A stretch of DNA of 64,000 nucleotides from Streptomyces sp. NBC_00572. Lineage in GTDB: Bacteria; Actinomycetota; Actinomycetes; Streptomycetales; Streptomycetaceae. Under the pieces are notes generated by a model that saw nothing but the letters and a program-made list of their open reading frames with translations, was not told where the DNA came from and did no database searches. Made by a program: the position numbers and the translations under genes. The stretch spans positions 3,224,001-3,288,000 of the forward strand of contig NZ_JAPENX010000001.1 of the NCBI RefSeq assembly GCF_026341815.1. The letters run 5' to 3'. Of the stretch, positions 18,232 to 26,384 are shown piece after piece. Position 1 is the first letter of the stretch; each line of letters begins with the position of its first letter.

Positions 18232-19965
18232 TCAGCGCACGTCGACGTAGTCGGCCCACGAGAACGGCGACGTGAAGTGCGTGGCGTCCCCGTAGTACCG
18301 GAGGCGCCACGTACCGTCGACGTTCGCCTTCGCCCTGAGCGAGATCTTCCCGTTGGCGGCCGGACGGCCGGTGGCGACCTGACGCCAGGTCGTCGAGCCC
18401 TTCGCCTGGAACTGCAGGGCCACGGACCCGCTGCCGAACGTCCGCCACGCCCCGCTCGTGTAGTGCTGGAGCGTGCCCGTCGCGGTCACATAGGCGCCCT
18501 TGCGGACCGGCTCGGGGCCGGCGTTCATGCCGACGATCCGGGTGGAGGTCCGCACGAGGCGGAAGACGTTGCTGCTCGACTCGGCGTACGCGTCGCTGGT
18601 CAGGTGACGAACGCGGTAGTAGCCGCCGGTGCCCTTCCCGGCGACGGAGAACGACGTCCAGTAGCCGTCGCTCGTCTGCGCACCGGCGAGCTTCCGCCAG
18701 CCGGTCTTCCCGTCCGCCGACTGCTCCAGCTGGACGTACTGGGCCGCTGCGACGGAGCGGGTGCCCAGCGTGTACCGGGCCCGGAAGATGCCGGCCACCG
18801 AGACCCGGCCGTCGGCGGACAGGCTGCGGGAGAGCAGGTCGATCCGGGACTCCCACGGAACGGCGATCCGGCCGCTGACCGCGGTGTACTTCAGGAACGG
18901 GTCGGCGGTCCGGACCTGCCAGTACTCCTCGTAGTCCGAGAGCCCGGAGGCGGCGATCAGACGGACGGAGAAGCGCCCGTTCGCGTCGGTGAGGACGGTC
19001 GTGCCGTACGGGGTGTTGCTCGTGTACTCCCCGAGGGAGACCTGGAGGGCCTGGCCCGCGAGCGGGGCCTGCCCGGCGGCCGTGTCGGTGACCCGGCCGC
19101 TGATGGTCACGGCCTCACCGCTGAGCGCCCGCTTCTTGTCGGCGGTGGCGGTGATCTTCACCGCGCGCCCCGTCACCTCGTACACCCGGCGCGCCTCGGC
19201 GGCCGAGCCGTGCACCTCGGTGCTGTCCTCGGAGAAGGTGGCCTCGAAGGTGGCGTAGGCGTCGTTCACGGGCATCGGGCTGCCGAGGAACGCGCCGGTG
19301 GCGTCGGTGACCACGGTCGTGGCGGAGCCCGGCGTCGTGTAGGTGGGCGCGACGGTGATCGTGCGGCCGGACAGCGGCACCGCGTCCCCGGAGCCGGGCT
19401 GGATGCCGAGCAGCGTGCCCTTCGGGCGCGCGTTCCGGTCGTCCCAGGCGGGGGTGCCGATGCCGAAGGTGTCGAACTGCGGGCGCAGCCGGAAGTCCAG
19501 CCTGCCGGCGTCGGTGCGGGTGAGCTTGTTGCCCAGCGAGTCGGTGGCCGTGACGTCGATGGCGTACGTGCCGAGGGCCGGGATGGTGCCGCCGTCCTCG
19601 GTCAGCCGCAGTGCGGCCTCGGCGGGCAGCACGAACCGGCCCGCGGTCAGCGGGTCCCAGGCATTGCCGGGTGCCAGGGCCGGGATCTCGGCGAGGACGG
19701 TGTCGCCCTGCCGGATCCGGGCCGACACCTTGGCGACCGTGGCCCGCGGGGCGTCGGTCCAGGCCGCCACCTTGAACGTGCCGCGCTGGGCGTCGTCGGT
19801 GAGGGCCGGGCCGATGCCGATCGGGCCCGGGGCGGCCGCAGCCGCCTCGGCGCTGCCGATCGGGGCGGTGCCGGTCAGGGCGGCGGCGGGCAGGGCGGTG
19901 ACGGTCAGGGTCGCGGCGGTGAGCACCGCCGCGAGGGAGAGGCGTCGGCGGAGGTCAGCGCGCAT
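18232..19965 (-). CDS. Secreted Ig-like repeat protein, paralogue B
   Basis: 577 residues with a signal peptide (LSLAAVLTAATLTVTALPAAA). The rest is all-beta in character with Ig-like units such as SGEAVTISGRVTDTA and 'RKGAYVTATGTLQHYTSGAW'. It ends WRLRYYGDATHFTSPFSWAD then YVDVR. The C-terminus parallels that of the upstream gene (GSWAMVLQ...FYSETKAKYIDAR), so the two are diverged paralogues. The ATG overlaps the upstream stop by 11 bp, implying coupling. No catalytic motif or anchor is visible; the function is unknown and is probably extracellular. Confidence 0.7.
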   Translation of the reverse strand: MRADLRRRLSLAAVLTAATLTVTALPAAALTGTAPIGSAEAAAAAPGPIGIGPALTDDAQRGTFKVAAWTDAPRATVAKVSARIRQGDTVLAEIPALAPGNAWDPLTAGRFVLPAEAALRLTEDGGTIPALGTYAIDVTATDSLGNKLTRTDAGRLDFRLRPQFDTFGIGTPAWDDRNARPKGTLLGIQPGSGDAVPLSGRTITVAPTYTTPGSATTVVTDATGAFLGSPMPVNDAYATFEATFSEDSTEVHGSAAEARRVYEVTGRAVKITATADKKRALSGEAVTISGRVTDTAAGQAPLAGQALQVSLGEYTSNTPYGTTVLTDANGRFSVRLIAASGLSDYEEYWQVRTADPFLKYTAVSGRIAVPWESRIDLLSRSLSADGRVSVAGIFRARYTLGTRSVAAAQYVQLEQSADGKTGWRKLAGAQTSDGYWTSFSVAGKGTGGYYRVRHLTSDAYAESSSNVFRLVRTSTRIVGMNAGPEPVRKGAYVTATGTLQHYTSGAWRTFGSGSVALQFQAKGSTTWRQVATGRPAANGKISLRAKANVDGTWRLRYYGDATHFTSPFSWADYVDVR

Positions 19966-21625
19966 CGATGTACTTCGCCTTCGTCTCGCTGTAGAAGTAG
20001 CCGGCCGGCGGCTGCAGGACCATGGCCCAGGAGCCGTCCTCGTAGGCGGTGGCCCGGTAGCTGAACTTGCCGCTGCTGTTGGTGGAGATGCTCTTGGTCA
20101 CCCAGTACCAGCTGTTCTCGCCCTTGGGCTTGAACAGGAGCGTCAGCTTCACGCCGGGGAGCGGCTTCCAGACCCCGTTGACCTTGCGCTGGACCGTTCC
20201 GGAGACCGTCATCTTGCCGTTCACCGTGGGCCGGGTGGGGCTGATGGTGAAGGCGGAGAAGCGGGTCTCGGAGCGGGCGAGGCGGACGGCCGACCCGGTC
20301 TTGGCGACGAACTGGTCCGTCTCCGTGTGGTGGACCCGGTAGAGGGCGGTGGTGTAGCCCCAGGCGGAGAGGGTGTACGCGCAGTAGTTGTCGGTGGTGC
20401 CGGAGCGCAGGGTGCCCCAGGTGCGTCCGCCGTCGCGGGAGACCTGGAGGGCGACCGGCTGCGTCCTGTCGCAGTACGTGCTGCCACTGCCGAGCCTGCC
20501 GGTCGCGGTGACCTTGCCGTACGCGTCCAGGGACATCTTGTAGGCGCCGTACGAGAACTGCTGCGGGACGACGATGTCGCTCTTGTCGTACGGGCGGGGC
20601 GTGCCCGCGAAGTACGGCGAGGGCCGCAGCGAGGTGAAAACGTCCGCGGTGGCGTAGGTCGGGCGGGCGTTGAAGGAGAAGGTGCCGTTCGCCGCCGTGT
20701 TGTTGCCGCCGATCACGTTCGACGCGGTGTTCTCGTACTGGGGCTCGCGGCTGGTGGCGACGACGGGAACGCCCGCGAACGGCTTCCAGCCGGCCGGGGT
20801 GAGCCGCTCCACCCGTCCGCTCACGCGCACGTCGGTCCCGGCGAGGACACGGTACTTGCTGATGTTCGTGGTGATCCGGTACTTGAGGGTCGCGTCGGCG
20901 GGGAGCCACGGCAGGGAGGCGGCGTCGTCCGGGTCGAGACCCGGTGTCGCCCCCACGACCTTGGCCGTGCCGCCGGTGACGGTGCCGTTGGGCGTGACGG
21001 GGAGCGAGAACGTCCCGTCGGCGCCCACGGTGGCGAACGCGGTGACGGTCCGCAGCGTGATGTTCTCGATGGGCAGGCTGACCTGCACCTTGGTGCCCTC
21101 GGGGGCGGTGGTGCGCTCGCCGGTGGCGGGGTTCCACAGGGTGGTGGTGCCGGTGAGCACCGCCTTGCGGTGGTCCCAGTCCGTCGAGGAGCGGTCGTAG
21201 GACAGGTTCCCGACGCCGATGTGCGGGAGATGGTCGTAGGTGCCGGCGGTCCACTGCTTGGTGGTCTCGCCGGGCAGGCGGTAGTCCACCCTGATCGGGT
21301 AGCTGCCGAGTGCGGTGCCCTCGGGCAGGGTGAGCGGCGCCTTGGTCGTCAGCCAGCTGCCCTTGGGTTCCACCTCCTCCGTGGAGGCGAGGACCGCGGC
21401 GTCGGCGGCGGTCGAGGCCAGGACGCTGACCTTCACCCAGAGCGCGGTGCTGGGCAGGGTGACGGTGTAGCGCCCGTCGTCCTCGGTGGTGCCCTGGACG
21501 GCGGTCCAGTCCGCGTGTGCGGCCGGGGCGTGGACGACGGCGGGCACGATGACGCCCGCCGAGAGAGCGAATACGGCTGCGGCACGCACGAGGGCGTGCG
21601 GAAGCCTGCGCGTAGAGCGCGGCAA
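19955..21625 (-). CDS. Secreted Ig-like repeat protein, paralogue A
   Basis: About 556 residues from the preferred TTG start. A signal peptide (RSTRRLPHALVRAAAVFALS ... AAHA) is followed by Ig-like blocks 'TDVRVSGRVERLTPAGW' and 'NGKMTVSGTVQRKVNGVW'. Start choice is uncertain: GTG at 21703 (longest, but puts 26 non-signal residues first), TTG at 21625 (GGGGGG six bases upstream and a good signal peptide), or GTG at 21589. It is coupled to the downstream paralogue. Its role is unknown. Confidence 0.65.
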   Translation of the reverse strand: MPRSTRRLPHALVRAAAVFALSAGVIVPAVVHAPAAHADWTAVQGTTEDDGRYTVTLPSTALWVKVSVLASTAADAAVLASTEEVEPKGSWLTTKAPLTLPEGTALGSYPIRVDYRLPGETTKQWTAGTYDHLPHIGVGNLSYDRSSTDWDHRKAVLTGTTTLWNPATGERTTAPEGTKVQVSLPIENITLRTVTAFATVGADGTFSLPVTPNGTVTGGTAKVVGATPGLDPDDAASLPWLPADATLKYRITTNISKYRVLAGTDVRVSGRVERLTPAGWKPFAGVPVVATSREPQYENTASNVIGGNNTAANGTFSFNARPTYATADVFTSLRPSPYFAGTPRPYDKSDIVVPQQFSYGAYKMSLDAYGKVTATGRLGSGSTYCDRTQPVALQVSRDGGRTWGTLRSGTTDNYCAYTLSAWGYTTALYRVHHTETDQFVAKTGSAVRLARSETRFSAFTISPTRPTVNGKMTVSGTVQRKVNGVWKPLPGVKLTLLFKPKGENSWYWVTKSISTNSSGKFSYRATAYEDGSWAMVLQPPAGYFYSETKAKYIDAR

Positions 21626-21707
21626 AGGGGACCCCCCACAGGTCTGAAGACGGCGGCTGCGCCATGGTCGAGGCGGCCGCGTGGGCAGAACTTTAGCGCT
21701 CACCTGT

Positions 21708-21719
21708 TGAACATGTTCA
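21708..21719. promoter_or_regulatory. Perfect 12-bp palindrome TGAACATGTTCA
   Basis: It lies between the divergent secreted-protein operon and the AHSA1-domain gene, in a locally AT-rich stretch that also contains ttgacg (21724-21729). It looks like a regulator binding site; the regulator is unknown. Confidence 0.4.
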
Positions 21720-21792
21720 CTTGGTTGACGAAAGTGCTCGGCGGAGGCGGCGGGGTGATCCTGGAAGTGCCCCTTCGTGAAGGGAACGGACC

Positions 21793-22263
21793 ATGGTCAC
21801 CCTCCTGACGACGCCTGCCGACCGTGAGCTGGTCATCACCCGCACCTTCGATGCCCCGCCGGCCCGTGTCTGGGAGGCGTGGACGGTCCCCGCGCACGTG
21901 CGGGAGTGGTACGGGGCGTCCGGGCTGACCACGACGGTCCTCGACATCGACCTGCGGGTGGGCGGTGCCTGGCGCTGGGGCCAGACCGCCCCCGACGGCC
22001 AGCAGATCGTCTTCTCCGGCAGGTACGAGGACGTCGTCCCGGTCGAACGGCTCGACTACACAGAGGTCTTCGAGCAGATGACGGACACCGAAGCGGTCCG
22101 CGTCACCCTCACCTTCGACGCCACCCCGGACGGCGGTACGGCCCTGACCAGCACGTCCTTCTGGCCGTCGAACGAGATCAGGGACCAGGCGCTCGCGGCG
22201 GGCATGGAGGCGGGGGTGCGGGAGCAGTACGACCGGCTCGCGGAGCACCTGACGTCGATGTGA
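21793..22263 (+). CDS. SRPBCC / AHSA1-domain protein
   Basis: 156 residues. The START-like hydrophobic-cavity fold is recognised from 'ITRTFDAPPARVWEAWTVPAHV' and 'YTEVFEQMTDTEAVRVTLTF'. Family members bind hydrophobic ligands or act as Hsp90-activator-like proteins; many actinobacterial ones are paired with ArsR regulators, but none is present here. The ATG is preceded by GAAGGGA. It is convergent with the zinc-ribbon gene. Confidence 0.85.
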   Translation: MVTLLTTPADRELVITRTFDAPPARVWEAWTVPAHVREWYGASGLTTTVLDIDLRVGGAWRWGQTAPDGQQIVFSGRYEDVVPVERLDYTEVFEQMTDTEAVRVTLTFDATPDGGTALTSTSFWPSNEIRDQALAAGMEAGVREQYDRLAEHLTSM

Positions 22264-22279
22264 GGGCCGGCGCGGCGGA

Positions 22280-22636
22280 TCAGGGCCCCGCCACCCCCTG
22301 ATCCACGCTGAGGAGGGCCTTCGCGATCGGCTCTCCGGTGCGCTGGGCGCGCACCAGGCCCGCCTTGACCTCGGAGAGGGTGCGGGGGCGGTAACCGGGC
22401 CCGCCGAAGCAGCAGTTCTTGTGGAACCGGATGCCGGCATGGAGGACGACGGACAGCGCCCGCCAGGCCGAGACGTCCCGGCGGCGGGGCGGCGCGAAGG
22501 CGGATCCCACGTGGATGAGGGCGCGCGCACAGCGCGGACACCGCCGCTCGCGCGCCCTGTCGTACGGCGCCGGGTACGACTGCTTGTACGAGGCGCGGCA
22601 CGGCAAGCAGACGTATGAAGTCTTCGCGTGACCCAT
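22280..22636 (-). CDS. Small zinc-ribbon protein
   Basis: 118 residues. Two Cys pairs, CLPC near residue 10 and CPRC near residue 33, form a probable zinc ribbon. An Arg-rich middle and KNCCFGGPGYRPRTLSEVKA follow. I do not recognise a characterised family; the overall look is of a conserved streptomycete protein that may bind nucleic acid. Convergent with the AHSA1 gene and in the same direction as the methyltransferase upstream of it. Confidence 0.65.
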   Translation of the reverse strand: MGHAKTSYVCLPCRASYKQSYPAPYDRARERRCPRCARALIHVGSAFAPPRRRDVSAWRALSVVLHAGIRFHKNCCFGGPGYRPRTLSEVKAGLVRAQRTGEPIAKALLSVDQGVAGP

Positions 22637-22678
22637 GGAGTTCAGGGTAGGGGGGGCCGGGTGCCGGCCCCCACCGGA

Positions 22679-23503
22679 TTACGGGCGCCGGAAGAGGGCG
22701 GTCCAGAGGAAGGGTTCGCCGAAGAAGGGGGAGTCGGCGGGCTCGTCGCGCATGCGACGGATCTCGACCTCGGTCAGCCCGGACTGTGTCAGGTCCGGGG
22801 TTGTGGGGCCGGGCTCTGTCGGGTCCGGCTCTGCCGGGCCGGACTCCGCCGGCTCGGCGAAGAGGGTGCGCAACGACGTGTCCGTATAGGCGAGTCCACC
22901 GTCGAGCCTGCCCTGCCGGTAGAAGTCGGCGTCCGGCAGTTCGGAGCCCATGCCGCCCTCCCCGGCGGCGAACGCGGTGAGCGCGAAGTGCCCGCCGGGC
23001 GCGAGGACGCGGTCCAGGAGCGCGAGGTAGCCGACGCGGCGGTGCGGCGGCAGGTGGTGGAAGCAGCCGGAGTCGTAGACGAGGTCGTACGGTCCGTCGA
23101 GGCCGGTGCCGGGTGCGAAGGCGTCGCCGCGGACGAACCGGATCCCGGTGGTTCCGGCGTCCTGGGCGCGTTCCTCCGCCCACCGGATGGCGGTGGGGGA
23201 GAGGTCGACGGCGTCCACCCGGTAGCCGAGCGAGGCGAGGTGCAGGCTGTTCCGCCCGGGCCCGCACCCGAGGTCGAGGGCCCGGCCGCCACCGGCCGGA
23301 AGCAGCCCCCGCTCGCCGTACGACACGAGGTTCTCGTCCGGCTTGGCGACGAAGAACGGCACCGGTCTGTCCCGGTCGGCGTAGAACCCGTCCCACCAGT
23401 CGGCCCCACCGTCGGACCACCGGTCGGCCTCGGGTGCGAACAGCCCGTCGAGCAGGGTGAGTACGTCCTCGATCGTACGGATGCCACGGTTGTTCAGGTC
23501 CAT
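22679..23503 (-). CDS. Class I SAM-dependent methyltransferase
   Basis: 274 residues. SAM-binding motif I is ALDLGCGPGRNSLHLASLG, with the acidic residue in VDAVDLS and motif 'YDLVYDSGCFHHLPPHRR'. Between the Rossmann core and the C-terminal strand lies an unusual low-complexity segment of repeating Pro-Thr/Ala-Glu/Gly-Pro units (about residues 216-240), probably a repeat-expanded loop. Substrate unknown. Confidence 0.82.
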   Translation of the reverse strand: MDLNNRGIRTIEDVLTLLDGLFAPEADRWSDGGADWWDGFYADRDRPVPFFVAKPDENLVSYGERGLLPAGGGRALDLGCGPGRNSLHLASLGYRVDAVDLSPTAIRWAEERAQDAGTTGIRFVRGDAFAPGTGLDGPYDLVYDSGCFHHLPPHRRVGYLALLDRVLAPGGHFALTAFAAGEGGMGSELPDADFYRQGRLDGGLAYTDTSLRTLFAEPAESGPAEPDPTEPGPTTPDLTQSGLTEVEIRRMRDEPADSPFFGEPFLWTALFRRP

Positions 23504-24247
23504 CTGGATCCCCCTCCGAGTGTTCCCTCAGGGTAGGGGGTGGAGGGGTAAAAGCCCAGGTCAGAGCTAATGTGTGGAGGCGTTCTGCGGGTGCTGGGCG
23601 GGCTGCGGCCCGGGGCGGAACCCCGAGGGGCGGCGCCCGGGTGCGGGCTTCCGGAAGGCGGCCTCCAGGGCCGGGAAGAGGGCTTTCCGGCCCGCGCGCA
23701 GGTGGGTTTCTGGCGCGTTCGATTCGGACCTGCCGGACCGTTCGGGCCTGTCGTGTCGCCCCCCTGTGCCGCTTCCGTCTGCATGCTTCACACCCGCACA
23801 CGAGGGGACACACGTACTTGTCCGTCCGAAGAGCCGTCGCGCGGGCCCGGCCGCCACGGCCGGGCCCTCGGTGCGTTCCGGCGCTGTCCGGCGGGTTCCG
23901 ACGCGGTCCGTCATCGCCGTCCCCGCCGGAGGAAAGGCGCCAATCTGGCAGACGTCCCGCCCGTACGCCCCCGTGCACCCCGGCCGAAAGCCCCCGGGTG
24001 TGAACCCGGTCGTATCGGCCCGGACCGGCCGTCGGCGCCGAGCGCCGCTGTCCGGTACGTGTCACGGACGATTGGCCGGAGTCCCGGGTTGCCCCCGATC
24101 CGGCCCACCGCTAGGGCTCTTGGCGTCAGCGGCAACACTCCCCATCATCGCCCTGGGATGGGCCGCCGCACCGGCCCCCAGTGAGCCCTTCGGGGAGGCG
24201 ACGACCGTGCAGCCGACCGACGTTCCCGCGAGGGCGAGGGGGGACGG
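23504..24247. other. Intergenic region of 744 bp
   Basis: I see no convincing gene over most of this stretch. A perfect 10-bp hairpin (gggcccggcc-gccac-ggccgggccc, 23843-23867) could be a terminator or an RNA structure. Several overlapping open frames are rich in Arg, Gly and Pro and look non-coding. Only the last 180 bp show protein-like composition (see the entry at 24072). Composition is less codon-biased than in neighbouring genes, so decayed coding DNA is possible. Confidence 0.5.
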
Positions 24248-24251
24248 GTGA
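24072..24251 (+). CDS. Possible small ORF coupled to the KamA-like gene
   Basis: This 59-residue frame ends in GTGA, overlapping the GTG start of the KamA-like gene exactly as coupled genes do. It contains a hydrophobic stretch LLASAATLPIIALGWAA and an acidic/Pro tail. The TTG start is a guess; the frame is open further upstream to 23574 but that part looks non-coding. It could be a leader peptide or chance. Confidence 0.2.
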   Translation: MAGVPGCPRSGPPLGLLASAATLPIIALGWAAAPAPSEPFGEATTVQPTDVPARARGDG

Positions 24252-25609
24252 CCGTCCACACCGGTCACCGCCTCGGCCGACTCATCGCCGACCGCACCGG
24301 GCAACCCGCCCTCGCCCACGACGCCGACGTCGTCGGCCGGGTCCTGCCCTTCAGGATCGGCTCCCACGCCGCCGACGAACTCGTCGACTGGTCGCGCGCC
24401 CCCGACGACCCCCTCTACCGGCTCCTCATGCCCCACCGCGACCTGCTCGCCCCCGCGGACTTCGCCGCCGTCGAGCAGACCCTCCGGGACGGCGACCGGG
24501 ACCGGCTACGGCTCGTCGTCGACGGCCTGCGCGAACGGCTCGACCCCCACCCGGCCGGCCGGGACGGCGGGGAACTCCGGCACCCGTACCCGGAGACGCT
24601 GCTCGTCCTTCCCCACCAGGGCCCCCGCCAGGGCCGGACCTGCCCCAGCCACTGCGCGTCCTGCTTCCGCTGGCCCCACTTCACCGGCGACCCGGCGCGC
24701 GGGCGGGCGCTCGGCGGACCCGGCGCGATGACCGCCCAGCTGGCCCGGCATCCGGAGATCACCGAGGTCGTCCTCGACGGCGGGGACCCGCTGCTGATGC
24801 GGACCGAGCTCCTCGATCCGTACGTCACTCCGCTCCTCGACCGGCCGCACATACGGACGATCCAGATCCGCACCCAGGCGGTGTCCCTCTCCCCGCAGCG
24901 CTTCCTCGACGCCCCCGACGCCGACGACCTCCTCCGCCTCCTCGAACGCGTCGTCGCCTCCGGCCGCCACCTCACCCTGCTGCTGCACGTCTCCCACCCC
25001 CGGGAACTCCACCCGGAACCGACCCGCCGAGCCGTCGGCCGCCTCCTCGCGACGGGAGCGGTGCTGCGCACCCAAGGCGCCGTCCTCCGCCACGTCAACG
25101 ACGACGCCGGAGTCTGGGCGCGCATGTGGCAGGAGCAGGCCAAGCTGGGCCTCGTCCCGCACCGCATGCTCGTCGAGCGCGGCACGGGCGCGCGCCGCTG
25201 CTTCGGCCTGCCGCTGGCCACGGTCGTGGATGTCCACGGGGAGGCGGTACGGCGGGCTCTGGGACCGGCGGGCCGGGGGAATGGCCGAGGGCCTGGGGGT
25301 ACGGCGGACGGACCGGCGGGCGACTCCGTGGGAAGCCCGGTGGGCGGCTCCACGGGAAGCCCCGTGGGTGGCCCGGTGATGTGCACGGAGCGCGGCCCGC
25401 TCGCCGTCGACGGGATCGTCCAGCTCCGGGACGGCCCCGCCTTCGCCCTCCACGCGCTCCGGACCCGCGGCCCCGCCCCGGCCGGCACGGCGGCGTACGC
25501 CCGCTTCGACCCGACGGCGAGATGGTGGGACGAGCTCATCCCGTACGGGCCCCGCGACCGGATCCTGATCCCGGGGGAGCCGCTGACACCGGAGGATGTG
25601 GTGGGCTGA
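24248..25609 (+). CDS. KamA-family radical SAM protein (lysine 2,3-aminomutase-like)
   Basis: 453 residues. The radical-SAM cluster motif CPSHCASC (CxxxCxxC) is followed by FRWPHFTG and the GGDPLLM SAM-binding block, as in lysine-2,3-aminomutase relatives. The late segment where KamA carries its PLP lysine (G-G-x-G-K-x-P) is replaced by Gly/Ser/Pro repeats (GGSTGSPVGGPVM region, about residues 340-376). I see no clear PLP lysine there. It may be a divergent, PLP-independent member. GTG start with GGGGGGA upstream. Confidence 0.75.
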   Translation: MTVHTGHRLGRLIADRTGQPALAHDADVVGRVLPFRIGSHAADELVDWSRAPDDPLYRLLMPHRDLLAPADFAAVEQTLRDGDRDRLRLVVDGLRERLDPHPAGRDGGELRHPYPETLLVLPHQGPRQGRTCPSHCASCFRWPHFTGDPARGRALGGPGAMTAQLARHPEITEVVLDGGDPLLMRTELLDPYVTPLLDRPHIRTIQIRTQAVSLSPQRFLDAPDADDLLRLLERVVASGRHLTLLLHVSHPRELHPEPTRRAVGRLLATGAVLRTQGAVLRHVNDDAGVWARMWQEQAKLGLVPHRMLVERGTGARRCFGLPLATVVDVHGEAVRRALGPAGRGNGRGPGGTADGPAGDSVGSPVGGSTGSPVGGPVMCTERGPLAVDGIVQLRDGPAFALHALRTRGPAPAGTAAYARFDPTARWWDELIPYGPRDRILIPGEPLTPEDVVG

Positions 25610-25623
25610 GGTCTTCCGGAACG

Positions 25624-26373
25624 TCAGGCGGGCGGGGCGAGCAGGGCCTCGTCCTGGCCGGCCCGGCGCAGGGAGTCCGCGACGAAGCCGTTCGCCTTCA
25701 GCTCCTCGACGGTGGCGCGGAGGAAGGCGACGGTCTCCGGGGCGCGGGTGACCGTCGTCCCGACCGCCTGCCGGATCTCCATGAACCGGCCCTCGATCAG
25801 CCGGACTTCGGGATTCCCGGCGACGTACGAGGTCATCGGCTGCCGGATGCCCGCACCCGCTTCCAGCCCCTCCTCCCGGAACGTGTCGACGCCCTCCTCC
25901 CCGCGTACGACCGTCGCGTGCGCGAGGGACCGGGAGAGGAACAGGTCGTACGCGGAACCCTGCTTGACGCCGATCCGGACGCCGGGCGCGTCCACGTCCT
26001 CGACGGTGGTGAGGCCGGAGTCGCGCGGGACGGCGTACACCCCCTCGATGACGACGTACGGAGCGGTGAACGCCACCTCCGTCTCCCGCGCGGGATCCAC
26101 GGCGAGGAAACAGAGGTCCGCCCGGCCGTCGGCCATCGCCTCGAACGACTTCCGCGCCGCGTCGAAGCAGAGCAGCTCGACCGGCAGACCGAGCCGCGCC
26201 CCGATCTCCCGCGCCAGATCCACGGTGATCCCGGACGGAGCCTCGGGGGTGCCCTGCGCGAGCACCGGGTTCCCGAGATTGACGGAGGCCCGGAGGACGC
26301 CGGTGGGGGCGAGGTCGGCGGCGAGCGCGGGGGTGGGGGCGGCGGCGGGAGCGGGGCTCGGCGTGGTCGTCAT
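25624..26373 (-). CDS. Solute-binding-protein family 3-like protein without a signal peptide
   Basis: 249 residues. The SBP_bac_3 pattern is clear: GVLRASVNLGNPVLAQG, 'GITVDLAREIGARLGLPVEL', 'ADLCFLAVDPARETEVAFTAPYV', VRIGVKQGSAYDLFL. These proteins normally bind amino acids outside the cell. Here the N-terminus is a short Ala/Pro/Thr stretch with no hydrophobic core, basic region or lipobox, so it appears cytoplasmic. No permease adjoins. Convergent with the KamA-like gene and in line with the aldo/keto reductase 11 bp upstream. Confidence 0.75.
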   Translation of the reverse strand: MTTTPSPAPAAAPTPALAADLAPTGVLRASVNLGNPVLAQGTPEAPSGITVDLAREIGARLGLPVELLCFDAARKSFEAMADGRADLCFLAVDPARETEVAFTAPYVVIEGVYAVPRDSGLTTVEDVDAPGVRIGVKQGSAYDLFLSRSLAHATVVRGEEGVDTFREEGLEAGAGIRQPMTSYVAGNPEVRLIEGRFMEIRQAVGTTVTRAPETVAFLRATVEELKANGFVADSLRRAGQDEALLAPPA

Positions 26374-26384
26374 GAGGACGGAGT

